A stretch of DNA of 64,000 nucleotides from Agelaius tricolor. Taxonomy: Eukaryota; Chordata; Aves; Passeriformes; Icteridae. A model generated the notes under the pieces. It had not been told where the DNA came from and did not search any database. It saw only the letters and a list, made by a program, of their open reading frames with translations. The stretch lies in NCBI GenBank assembly GCA_023055355.1, contig JALJCS010000004.1:14290001-14354000 (forward strand), written 5' to 3'. Of this stretch, positions 37,401-49,000 are shown one piece after another (positions within the stretch are counted from its first letter, which is position 1; every line of letters begins with the position of its first letter). A program made the position numbers and the translations under genes.

Positions 37401-40153
37401 AGTCCCAAGACTGTGTCATTTCCGCCCCCCAACTCCTCCCTCTCCCCAGACCCCATCCATCTTAAGTAGTAATGGTCAAGGTAGAGCTAATAATTCTAAC
37501 TTAAGAAACTAAAAATATTTGTAGGAGCAAGAGTGTCTGCCAGACACCCCCACAGGGATGAGCCAGAAATCTCAAGGAACAGGGGTCCACAACAATAGAA
37601 CAAGACCTTTACAACAGTGTTTGGATACAGAAAGATGGTAGCTAGTGACCTGGCACAGTCTGCTGAGCAGCTGGGCCAGGACCACACATAAACAATTTAA
37701 TCCAGCACCTCTTTTACTGAAAATGAATAACAAAACCTTAATAAATCAACATTACTTATTGCTGTATTTGGGGTAATAAATTCTTTAGTTTATCAGTAGC
37801 TTGTGGCTTCCACAGCATGTTCTTTGAACAGTTTGCCTTTCAGTTACATCCCCTTTCTCTCCTGAACAATAAATTAGCATTCATTTTTTTTAAAGGAAAA
37901 GAGGGGAAAAAGAGGATATATTACAATTTTTTCAAAGCAAAAGGAAAAATGCAACATCTTTTTGACATATATCTTAAAATAATATGAGGATAACTTTCTC
38001 TGAGTGTTAGATGCCTATGCATAAATAATAAAGGATGTTATGTTATTTACAGTGTTACACAATAAACTAAGAGCGTCTCATTTAACACAATATCCATAAA
38101 GACAGTAAATAATGAAAACATCCACATATGTACAAGACATATTTACAATAGAATAGAGAATTACAAATGATGATAATTGGCCATGTTCTTTGTCTGCCCT
38201 TCTCTGCAGCATTTCATAGGTGCTTTTATGTTTCTTACTAGAAGTAAGACCCAGGTAATGGTAAGTAGCCACACTGCAGGGCCAAGAAGTGCTCAACAGG
38301 CTGAGAGGTGTGTCCTAGGAGGAGACACCAGTTTGCTATCCTGGATGCTCAGGAAACTGCTTGCAGTGTGTGTGAGAGAAGCAGGGAGATGCAGCATTGT
38401 TGTTTTGGAGTACTGGAAAGAAGGAGCTTTCCTGTTTCCCTGATAAAGGCAGTGATTGATCTCTTAAACCTGGGTGTGTTGGGGTGGCTCAAGTGAGGAA
38501 GGGGATAACTGGGCCAAAAGGAGGGAGTAGGCTTTTCTCTGTTCCATGAGAACCTGTATGGAGCTGTAATGGTCTACACCCCTTAAATAGGCAGGCTGTA
38601 CCACGTTGTGCACAACATTATCTAGCTATACACTCTTGAAAGAAACCTTTCATGTTGGAGGAATTCCTGTATAAACACATACACAGGAAAAACTCATGGC
38701 TCAACTTAAATTACATGGAAATAAACCAGGACAATCTTAACAACTCTGCCACCACTGGAATATTTCCCCCCTCTTTAAAGTATGTTTCTTCTTGCCATGA
38801 CTTTCAGCCAAAGAACTGGCAAGCATCACATAGTGATGGCTCAAGGGTGTTGGGACTGCCTAGCTCAAAGGTCTGGGAAATGAAGCAAATATCCCCAACA
38901 GGGGAGCCGGCCTTTTCCATAGGCACTTGCTGGCTCTGCTCCATGCTGCTGCAGCCTCCAGCCCCTTGGCCAGCAGGAACTGGCTGCAGCCTGCCAGCAG
39001 CACCTGTGGCCAGGTAGACTCACTAACTTCTGGGTGTGAACCTGACTGAACGCTCACAGTGCGATAAACACAAGCTGAGAGGTGAGGGTCGGTGAACTCT
39101 TCCCGCTTCTGTGCGTGCCAAGCCAGGGCAATTCCCGAATTCACTGCTGCATGAATTGTGCTGTAAGGCTGGGTTCTTCACAAAGATCTAAGGGCTTAGG
39201 CAGCCATATCCCCAATTGTATTTTCTTGTTCTTAGGTCCATGTGAAGTCTCCAGCCTAATTTCATGCTTGCTCTGTAACACACAGTTATATATTCCGAGG
39301 GGTAGGAATAGCAGGAACTGCACAACAATTTGACTTTGAGGCACTGCAACACAAGAGGTGTGACATTTCCCCCTAGACCTATACCAAACAAATCTCACAT
39401 GTACAGCTCCCAAGTATGGAATTGCTCCTTCATTTTGTACTGTCCCTCCACAATAACAGTGTTAGTAGTCAAATAATCTACTCAACATCAAGGCATGGTC
39501 CCTTTCCATCCTCATTAATCTGTCTGGGATATTATAGATACTTAAACGAGAGCTGGCCTTGTGGTTGATATATGCTGGAGGAGTTTACAAAAGACCTGTT
39601 TTATAATCTCTATTCTGCAACTAAGATGGGTGATTTTGGGGCAAATCTCTTGTTTCTCTGCCATCCTTTTTCTGTCTCATCTGTCCTGCAAGGTCTTTGC
39701 AGTGTCAGAGGCCTTCCTGAAGGGAAGATATTCAAGTGCCCAAGGAAACTCAACAGTGCAAATCTTTTGGAAACTCGTGGCCTTCATTAGGAAAGCCCAC
39801 CTGACCCTCTGTACTACTGAGTTGCAGAGTTACTGGAGAGATGGATATTCTGCTGCATGGGACTGCAGATAAATAGGCATGACTAAAGGGATGAAAATGA
39901 GAATATGGCATATAGAATTTGTAGAGAGCTTTTGTTTCAGTCTGCAAAGGCAAAGTGTGTTCAAGTACATGCCAGCTAGGGAAAAATGGCAAAGGGGACT
40001 AAGTCCAGACAGTATGTATTTGCCATCTTCCACAGATTTCTCAAATAAGCAGTGCTATTCCAGCCACCACATAGCCCAAAGCTGTGCTAGTTTCCTAGCC
40101 TTTTGGTTCTACCCCTGATATTCTATTGAACAACTTTGTTTCCTATACTAAGG

Positions 40154-40185
40154 GTTTTTTTTTTTTTTTGGTTTTTTTTTTTTTT
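40154..40185 (+). repeat. Poly-T tract interrupted by GG
   Basis: Two T runs of about 15 bases each, separated by GG. This is low-complexity sequence in the flank downstream of NRG1. Confidence 0.85.
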
Positions 40186-41299
40186 GGTTCTTTTTCTGCT
40201 GAATCTGGTGTTCATGTAGACTCACTTGTGTTCTTACTAATGTGATATTGTTATTTATACAGTGAGGAACTCACTGATTTTTGTCATCCTGGCAAAGATC
40301 TTCTTTTGCTATACTTTGCTTTCAGCCTCAAATCAATAGGACACCTTGTTCAGCAAAACTCTTAGGCGCATGCTTAACTTTTTGCATGTGCTGGATGTGT
40401 CAATGAGAGTCTAGCACATGCTGAAGGTAACTTTTGCTGGGATTAGCATAAGCATATGCTTGAACAATTTACTGAGTTGGGACTTTTGTACCTCAGGTTT
40501 GCATCTCACAAATTTTCCTTGATGTATTTCTCTTCATTTAACTAGGACCAGAATGTGGCCCAAAGGATGAGTGTAGTTTGGCTGAAATTATTTTTGTCTT
40601 GACAGGGCTCTTATTTAGAGCTCAGTAATACCTGTAAAACACATGTTCTCATTTTCAGAATCCCCAGAGTCTAGGAAAAACATTTGTTTTCCACATCAAT
40701 CCTGAGTCAATGCTGTGCCAACTGAACACACAACAAAAAAATCAAAAGCATAGAAGAGGCAGAGTGACCCTGACTAAACTGATAGGAATTCAGCGCAAAA
40801 GAGTCCATTTGCTTCTGTCTGGATGGATGCTTCTACTCCAGCACTGACAGCATCCTTGTTCATTACTAGTCAATGACTTGAAGACTGTCACTGGCTATAT
40901 AAACACTGATATTAAATAGTCACACATGGGTTACTAGGGCTGTAACTCACATGGTGTGCTTGCCTTCATAAATGGGCTCTGCATCAGCCTTGCCTCTCTC
41001 AGCCCAAGTAATGGAGTCAGTAAAGGTGAGTGGAAATAAACTCCACACATCTGCTTTGTCCCTCCTACGTGCCTATACTTTTTAACCATTCAGCAAATCA
41101 TGTTCTTCTTCCCTGAAAGGCCTTTCTTTGTCCAAGAGTAAGCCTTACTCCAACAGCAACTCTGACAAGGTATTGCTAGAAGCTTGTCAGGGTTCTTTCT
41201 GAGGAAGGAAAAAAGGGGAAGAAAATTGAGTGGAAACAAAAGAATAAGTCATGTATTAGAAATCAACATTAAGAAATAGAGGTGAAAACTGATTGCACT

Positions 41300-41305
41300 T
41301 TTATT
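41300..41305 (-). terminator. NRG1: Candidate polyadenylation signal AATAAA for NRG1
   Basis: Minus-strand AATAAA about 1.05 kb after the NRG1 stop codon, followed downstream by T-rich sequence. It is the first canonical hexamer I find after the stop; the earlier candidates are ATTAAA variants. Use is inferred only. Confidence 0.45.
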
Positions 41306-41401
41306 AGTGGCATTTGTTTTCCAGCTAGATCTCTTCCTTGCTTGATTACAGATATCTATTATATTTGCCCCATTAACATAAACTAATATAAATGTTTTCT
41401 C

Positions 41402-41447
41402 TTTTTTTTTTTTTCCTTTTTTCTTCTTTTTTTTTTCTTTTTTTGTT
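41402..41447 (+). repeat. T-rich tract with C interruptions
   Basis: A 46-base pyrimidine run, mostly T, within the candidate NRG1 3' UTR. It is A-rich in transcript sense and lies about 100 bases upstream of the AATAAA at 41305. Confidence 0.85.
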
Positions 41448-41811
41448 TGAATAGAGTATTGGGTTCAAAGCCTCAGCTAACTTAAACCCATTTCCTAAGG
41501 GATAACTAGAACAATTAATATCTGGAAAATAATGAAATGGCAGCTCCTAGTGATTACAAGCTAACCTCTGATTAATAATATATTTGGTTTAAAATCACAG
41601 TATTACTTTCTTTCTATAAGTTAAATTACTTAATGCAGGTTGGCTTTTTTTTTTGTTTGTATGTTTTTTGTTATCCTGCTGTAATTAATAGTAGCATGCT
41701 GTTGGATCTACTATTATCCCAGTGCTCAAAGAAGCAAACCTTTTGCTGGCAGAGAGCAGACAAAACTCATCTCATATACGGAAAGCAAATAAAAGTTCTC
41801 ATATAAGAAAC

Positions 41812-41874
41812 TTTTTTTTTTTTTTTTTTACTTTTTTATCTTTTTTTTTTTAATCTTTTTTTTTTCCTTTCTGA
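41812..41874 (+). repeat. T-rich tract (A-rich in NRG1 transcript sense)
   Basis: About 63 bases almost entirely T on the plus strand, with a few A and C interruptions, then a short TG-rich run up to about 41898. It lies inside the candidate NRG1 3' UTR, so the transcript would carry interrupted oligo-A. A second tract of the same kind is at 41402-41447, and a third (T runs split by GG) at 40154-40185 beyond the likely UTR end. Confidence 0.85.
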
Positions 41875-42349
41875 CTCTGTGTGTGTGTATATGTGTGTTT
41901 TTCTGGTGGAGTAGGGTGAGAGTGCCATTACAGGGCTTTCTGATTTAGAGACTCTACAGCAAGCGACCAGAGGGACTTCTGCAATTCTTGCAAATCATAC
42001 ATCCAGTCATTATAATGCAGTGCACAAAAAGCTAGGACAACTGAGGGCTAAAAGGTTTTGCAAAATACTATGGGACAGCCATCATTGTAACTGTACAAAA
42101 CTTGCTCTCAACTTAACATAACATAAAGGCACCATTGATATCTTTCCCCATTTTTGAAATACTGTAAAAAATTGCTACATATGGCACATAACACATTTGT
42201 ACATACGTATATTTAATTTATAAAAGTTTTCTTCCCCTCCTGTTTTCTATCAGCGGAATTGCTAAAATAAAATAAATTGTTTAATTTAAAGGTGGAATAC
42301 TTCATTATATAAAATAAAGTTTTACATGTGAATCTATGTGTTTTATGTT

Positions 42350-43001
42350 TTATACAGCAATAGGGTCTTGGTTAGCTATCACACTGGACAACCTTGCTTG
42401 TAACTCTTCTGGTGTGGAGAAGCGATTTGCCGGGTTAGTCCTGGTTTCAGCCAGCCGGAAGGCAGCGGCTGGCTCCAGACCGGCTGCCCCGGGGTTCGGT
42501 ATGCTCAGGAATGGTGTATCCTCACCTATTCTTTCATCTTCCGTTTCGGTCTCAGAGCTGCTGCTCTCAGAGCTTGTGTCAGAGTCCACTTCCACCCTGC
42601 TGGAAATGTGGCCGTTGGGCTTTGTTCTTTTGACCCTCCGGCTGTTGGTGAGTTTCTTTGGAGGCTCCTGTGCTGGTTCGTACTCCTGCGTGGTCTCGTA
42701 CTCCTCATCCTCCACGATCCGCAGAGGACTTGGTGGCAGGCTGCTGCTCTCATGGGTGGGATTGTGGTGAAAGGAGTTGAATTGCTGAAGGTGGTGGTCG
42801 TACTTCTCATGCAGCTGCAGTGGAGTCACCAGGAGCAGAGGTCGCTCTTCTTCTATGAAGGGACTCACTGCCACGGAAGGGATGGAGATGGTCAGGCTGG
42901 AAGCCGGGGGTGACGTCGTGGACGGACGGGACTTGGGAGAAGTTGGAGTGTGAAAATCAACGGGTGACATGCGAGCTGGTGTGGTCATAGCTGAGACATA
43001 C
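42350..43001 (-). CDS. NRG1: NRG1 terminal coding exon, a-type cytoplasmic tail
   Basis: Acceptor TTCTTCAG precedes a G that completes Arg, followed by YVSAMTTPARMSPVDF and about 200 further residues to the stop TAA at 42352-42350 (216 residues from Tyr). Recognisable blocks are VSPFIEEERPLLLVTP, SFHHNPTHESSSLPPSPLRI, VEDEEYETTQEYEPAQEP, KRTKPNGHISSRVEVDSDTS, ETETEDERIGEDTPFL, and the C-terminus RLSSVIANQDPIAV. This is the conserved a-tail of membrane NRG1. In mammals it interacts with LIM kinase 1 and supports back-signalling. The tail is acidic, serine- and proline-rich and predicted disordered. The segment around KSRPSTTSPPASSLTISIPS differs more from mammals than the rest. Methionines near the exon start are internal and not initiators. 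Confidence 0.98.
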
Positions 43002-46000
43002 CTGAAGAAAAGAGATGGGGACAGGTTGCGAGCACAGGAGCAGTGGTGACCTGTAAAAACAGCAGCTCACGTGGGAGAGAAATGACAGGGATTCCCTTAA
43101 GATCCCCAGCATCCTCACACAGGGCTACTAAGAAACCTTTCCTGTATATTAATCCTACAAACTGCTGACTTCTGGGACTCTGGGCAAAAACATATGAAAG
43201 CAGGAGGAACACAGCAAAACTCCCAGATCCCAGCCATGGAGATGCTGTAAATTTTTTACCAGAATAACTTTCTGGAATGAATCCAAGAATGGGATTCAGA
43301 GACAGACAGGCTGCCAGAAACAAAACACATTTGCAAGTATTTTCTCAAAAGGAAAACAGCTGCTGTACTTCCGGAAGGATTTGACCAGAATCTGGGGTAC
43401 ATGCAAACAGACAGGGGGAAAGAAAGGAAGGGAACTGAAGGACAGTCCTCTTGGGGCTTCACCCTCTTCTGGCAACCAAACTGTCTCAGGCTAGGGAGAA
43501 AAGTAATGTTTGAATAAAATATAGAGCCAGATTCTGCTAATTTTAATCACCAAGGGTAGTCAGAGAAGCATTTGTGCTGCTCCACTCCTGGGTGCTAGTT
43601 ACCCTGGCTGGTAGATCTATCTGCAAAGAAGCACAGAGTATCATTTGTCCTCATATGGGAACAAATGCTGAAAGACAGGATTGTCTGGCCTAGTGCCCAT
43701 GACTTCTCTGCAAAATTTCTCCCTGTTCTTGTGGGAAGGGTAGTGGTCACAAGTGATTTCTGAAAATGAAGCTCAGGTGCCATTACAGGGTTTGTCCCAA
43801 AGAAACAGAACAAAAAATGTGAAGCTCTCAACTAGTTTTAATCAGTAGACATGCTATGAGGTCATGTGGATTCATGCCAGGTGAGGATCTGCCTAAAACC
43901 ACTCGATCAAAACCACAGTGCCCAGCATGACACTTTGCATGGTTGGGCTTTGCTTTTATTCTTATCCTAAATTCACCTGCCCGAATTTCATCTGTGTCTA
44001 AAGTTAAAATTGTTCTGAGCACCATCACAGGCCCATTGAGAAAAGCTATATGTCTATGCTTGATGTAGTTATTTAGTTTTCCATTAGTGGTTTATTTATC
44101 TGAGCCTGAAATTACCAAAATAAACCTGAATCCATCTTTCTTATCCAATCTATGACTCAGTTGCACATATTGCACTTGATAAAAATGGAGTTACAGGAAA
44201 AGGGAGAAAATGGGACAGTTTCTGGACAGATGTGCAGCAGCATAAATTGATTTCACTAGAGGCGCATTGATTGCACATTGATTTACATGAACTGAGGAGC
44301 AAGAGAAAGGAAAAAACGAAACCTGGAGTTATGCAAAGGAATTAAGTTGGTTAAGCAAAGGGCAATGAATAGGTCTGTGCACTGGATGAATTAAGTAATT
44401 TTTCTGTTTCCATGAGTGAGCTTTTAATTCCTTTCACATTTTTAATAGGCATTGTCTGAAAAACTGAAGCCTTTCTGCTTTCCCAGTTGGTACATTGTTG
44501 GATATATGTCTTTATGACACACTGGATTTTAGTAAACTGGTTCTGTTAACCTATTGAGTTGGTTAAATGTGTTCAATGTACTGTGCAGGCTTCCAACAGT
44601 GTCAAGTTACTCACACTGAAGTGTTGTGCATTCACACATTTCTGGTCTGTTCCCCCACACCCTAACAGAGGAGTGCTAACTAGCTGCTGTCTGCAATCTG
44701 AGGCTCAGGAGCTGAACTTGTGCAGCTCTAGCCCATCCTGAAAGGAAGGTTAAAAGGTGATTGATTTATCCAGCTTCATGGCCAACTATGCTGGCTCAGT
44801 GAAAGGGGATCAGAGCGTACCCATGGCCATCCAGCACACATTAACTTGTTATATGCTGCCAGCTTCATCATATAGTCCAGCCTTTTGTGCAGAGACAGTG
44901 TTTTTTGATCTTCTATCCTGTAAGACAGCTAAGGACATCCAAGACAAAACTGCTTGTGCCCTCTGCTTGTGTACACAGGTGGCAGGGCATGGGATCCAGC
45001 AAATATATGGGTAATGCAAAATAACCCCTTGTAATGTCTGTTCAATTTAATTTGAAAATTGAGGGAGTAGAGCCTTGGTCTACCAATTCTCAGTACAGCA
45101 ACATGTGATGGCTTCAGGAAGTAATTTGTCAGCTCCTACATTCCTTTATGTTTCTAAGTAATTTTTAGTTCCAAATAACTCTCACTTTCTCCCTTATATA
45201 CACAAGCCATCTCAGGAACAATGGGTGATGTATTTCTTGCTTGCTAAAAAAAGATGAGGCCTGCAATTAATGCCCAGGGAACTATCATCTCCCACGTTCC
45301 AAATTTGTGTTTGCTTCAGGCACAGGCAAGGATGTCAATGCCTGAGGAATTATCACAGAAATGTTGCTGCTATTGACTTATAGTACAACCTTCAAGAGAT
45401 AAAATAATTGAGGAAATGCCTTCTTTCTTCTTAGAAAAACAAAAAGGAATATGGTCTCTCCTCTCCCCCAGTGCCACCCCCCCCAGTTAAATCTAAACAG
45501 TTTGTATTAGAATGATGCTTTGGGTGTTCCATGCAATGCAGGCAGACAGCAGGAATGGTCTTCACTTCTCACATGCAGATGCCCAAATATACTAAGCTGT
45601 ACTACTCACCATTGGCAGGAGTGTGGCCGTGCATCCTGCTGGTTCCCAGGCAGGAGACAACATGGTATTTACTGTTACAGGTCCTGATCCAGCAAAGCAC
45701 TTAAGCACATGCTGAGCTCTACCCATGTGAGTAATCTTGCTGATTTCAGTGGGCCTACTTGCACAATTAAAAGATAATCTTGTCAAAGTGCTCTGCTGGA
45801 TAGGAGCCATGGCTGTTTATGTCATGTGAGCCACGTATCTTCAAATTAAATTCCATAGTAAATAACACAAAATTTTTAATGAGAGGGTAGTTTATTATCC
45901 TTGGTGGTGGTACTACACTCAGGGTCCTTCCTCAGTGGTCCCTCTTCCTGCTGCTTAGCAGTTGTTTGTGTGGCAGAGGGAGTACCACAGAAATGGCATT

Positions 46001-49000
46001 TGCTGTATGTACGCATTCATTTTTATGAAAACCACAATTTGTCTCCTATACAACTCAGTCTCCTTGGGGATTGCCTGGCTGCATTTTTGGCATCATGGAC
46101 ACTCCACAAGGCCAAATCCCTTGTGATTTCAAAGTCCTCAGAGAACTGGTCCATAACCTTTTGTTTTCCTTTTATTCTGCCTTTAAAAAAAAGCTCTTTT
46201 TAAATGTCTTGTTTCTTGTCAATCTTTCTGTTGCTATTCTGGGGCCATCTTGAACTAAAATGCTAGCCTAAACCTGAGCAGGATTTTTTCAGTTAAAGTT
46301 TTTTGTGACTGATGTACTTCTAGGCAGACCATAGGAGCTGATGAACCAATCTTTTAAGAGAAAAAAAATTACTTGGTTGGAAAACTCCTGGCCTGAGTCC
46401 TTCTGGCTTGCACTTTGTGTTTCTTGCTTTTATTTAATAAAGGGTTAAGGGGAGTTCAGGAGCTGGAACACTCCAGAAAGTGAGTGGTGGCATAAATTCT
46501 ATACTGCTTAGGAGTCCTTAGTGCCCTTCTCCTGTGGATCAAAACATTACTTTCTCACTGCAAAATCTCTCAGTTTTCTCATTTGCATCTTCTAAGAAAT
46601 AGGTAAGTAGGCAAAGTTCTGTTTATAGTTTCCAATGGAAATTTCTGACTAATTACTCCAATGGAGCTTTTCCAAGTGCGAACTGCTGGCTAATAGGACT
46701 AAATTCAGCAGAGGCAAGAAGGGAAGAAATGCTTTTGGTAAACTTTAAATTGCTACTCAGCTCTCCACCTTTATGAATAAGGAGATGCACGCCCTACATG
46801 AACAGCTGGATTGCCGCATTTTCTCCTGTGCTCCCAAGCTTTGAAACCATCTGAGAAAACACCAGATCTTGCCAGCTGAAAGCGATGGGGTGGTGTGTCC
46901 TACCTTTCACTGTGAGGAGAGTCTCGGTAGGAATCGGGGGTCTCCCTGGCATGCCGGAGGAAGCTGTTCCCTTCCCGTGGCCCACCGATGCCATTGAGAC
47001 GGCCCCGGGGCCCTGCTGGGCTGGCGTGCCTGCTGTTCTCCATGGAGGAGCTGACGAGCACCGAGTGGCTTTCAGAGAGGATGCTTTCAGTGTGGCCATT
47101 GCTCCAGCTGGAGAGCAGCAACCAGGGAAAGAGAAAGGGGGAGTGTGAGAGTGGCCTTTGGCGGCAACTGTGTATGAGCAGAAGTTTAGACAGGGAAAGG
47201 AGGGGCTCTGTTGCCACACAAGATATGCAGCATACCCTTTGGCTGGGTAACTGGAGCTGCAGAATTTAGAGAATCCACAGGAATCAAGGTGATTTAGCAT
47301 GTATGGATCATAGGAGAGGAAAGGAGGGCTTTCCAGTCATTAGAATTGTCACTGATTTAGCAATTTGCATATACTAAAATTTAGTGTGACAGTATTGGAA
47401 TGACATTCAGAAAATAAAGGTCATTGTCAATTCCTGGGAAGATAATTAGGTGATATGACATCAAATATTGTTAGCCTTAAAATGAAAACACTATGAAGGG
47501 AGCATAGATCTTCCCTGCTTTGTTGTTTTACACATTTTTTGGTTTTACAACAGCAACAGATCAGATATTACAGCTGCTATTTGCCTTCCCCTCTAGTACC
47601 TGTGGCTAGATGTCTGGGTGACTGTCACAGAGTGATGTGTTGTTGAGGTGTAGTGGCTTGTAGAAAACGAGGTCTCTGTTTCCCGCTCGATGACATGCTC
47701 ACTGGAGATTACATTTTTCGAAACGTACTGCTGAAAAAACCCAGACAAACCTCAGGTTTACAAACTGTAATTCACAGCACATTTGTAGACATAATTCCCA
47801 ATCCCTCCTTCCCAGATTTCAACCTCTTACATGTGCCAAAGCACAAATTTTGTCATTTAAATACATGCAGAAACCATACTGACACACTTGAGGACATTAA
47901 TGTACACCTCTGTGTACATAGCCCATCTAGACTCAAAATTGGAGGAGACAAATGATGAAAGTAGCAAAGGTCTGCATCACAAACAAGCTATAAAAATGTA
48001 GTTAACAAGGGAACGAGTCCCAGTAGACAGATGTGTGGAAAAGCAACCCCCCATTACCATCAGATACACCAAAAATACTACTCTCTGATGGAGAAGATGG
48101 CAGCAGTTTGCGATAGCAATTTTTTCTGTGTGGAGAAAGCCAAGAGAAATCAGTCAGCAGCCTGCAGCAGCAGGTAGATGTTTAAAAGCTGTGGGGTGAG
48201 CTTTCCTGTGGCACTGGCAGCCTAGGCTGAAACAGGTACAGTGAAACCTACATTGACGAGCTGGACGTTATCGGGTGGTGGGTTGGGGTGGTGCGGCCCA
48301 TTGGCCATGTTCATCACGTTGTTCCTTTCTGAGCGCAGGCTCTGACGAAGGCGATCATGCAGCTTTTTCCTCTGCTTCCTGTGCATGAAACACAGAAACA
48401 ATTTTAATACACAAAAGGAGAGCAGCTGCACCTCTCAGCATATTGATGTTGGTGATAATAATGTAACATCACTTTTTTTGCCAGAATTTTCTCCACTGCT
48501 GCTAGAGCTCAGAGTAACTCTGAAAACCACAGGCCTAATTGCAGCTGGAGCTGTGGGGACTTGCACAGGGGGAAAGATATTTGGGATCCCTTCCAGGAGT
48601 CAGCAGGACAAAGGGGGACAGGAATAAGTGAGAGGAAAAGGGAAGCCATTTCTAAGCAGTGCTCTGTCTTAGGAGGAGGACTTTTCTGCACTCAGAAGGG
48701 AGGGGGGAGAGATTTTAACCCAGACAACACTTTGACACCTTCACAAGGGCCAAGGCAGAGCTTCTGACAGCCCATCAAGTTATACCTCTCCGTTCACCAC
48801 AGAGAGCTGAGGTGTCTGTGCCTCAGGGCTTGCTTGCAGACACTGGAACATGGTCTTTGTGATGTGGCAGTTACACATTTTTTTGGAGGGATTCATCCCC
48901 TACCTCAATAGCGTACTTCAAATACATAAATGTGTTATAGAAGAGTGCAGACTAAGCCTCAGAAATCCAAAGTGAGAGTAAATGGCATAGGCCTGAGCCT

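Larger units (their letters stand above)
36501..41274. other. Proximal downstream flank of NRG1
   Basis: Contains the old CR1-like relic near 37.1-37.4 kb and an interrupted poly-T tract at 40154-40185. It may include additional NRG1 3' UTR if a more distal polyadenylation site is used. No other gene is recognised. Confidence 0.7.
41275..42349 (-). other. NRG1: NRG1 candidate 3' untranslated region
   Basis: Sequence after the stop codon continues AT-rich and, as far as I can recall, resembles the mammalian NRG1 3' UTR in several blocks. One is the minus-strand stretch near 42.06-42.13 kb; another is the block around 41669-41707 (minus strand GATCCAACAGCATGCTACTA). A canonical AATAAA on the minus strand lies at 41305-41300, placing a plausible cleavage site near 41.28 kb. 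Weaker ATTAAA signals occur at 42285-42280 and 42217-42212, so shorter 3' UTRs are possible. Two A-rich tracts in transcript sense (41874-41812 and 41447-41402) could cause internal oligo-dT priming. The 3' limit is inferred; the transcript could extend further left. Confidence 0.6.

Noticed and set aside
38605..38616. 12-bp perfect palindrome GTTGTGCACAAC
   Set aside because: Many palindromes of this size are expected in 64 kb.
42336..42913. Plus-strand frames over the NRG1 terminal exon (144 and 101 codons)
   Set aside because: Reverse-strand shadows of the NRG1 coding exon, which has clear homology and splice sites.
46794..47300. 168-codon minus-strand frame overlapping the HSER exon
   Set aside because: It is in a different phase from the recognised exon and runs through both splice sites; a shadow.
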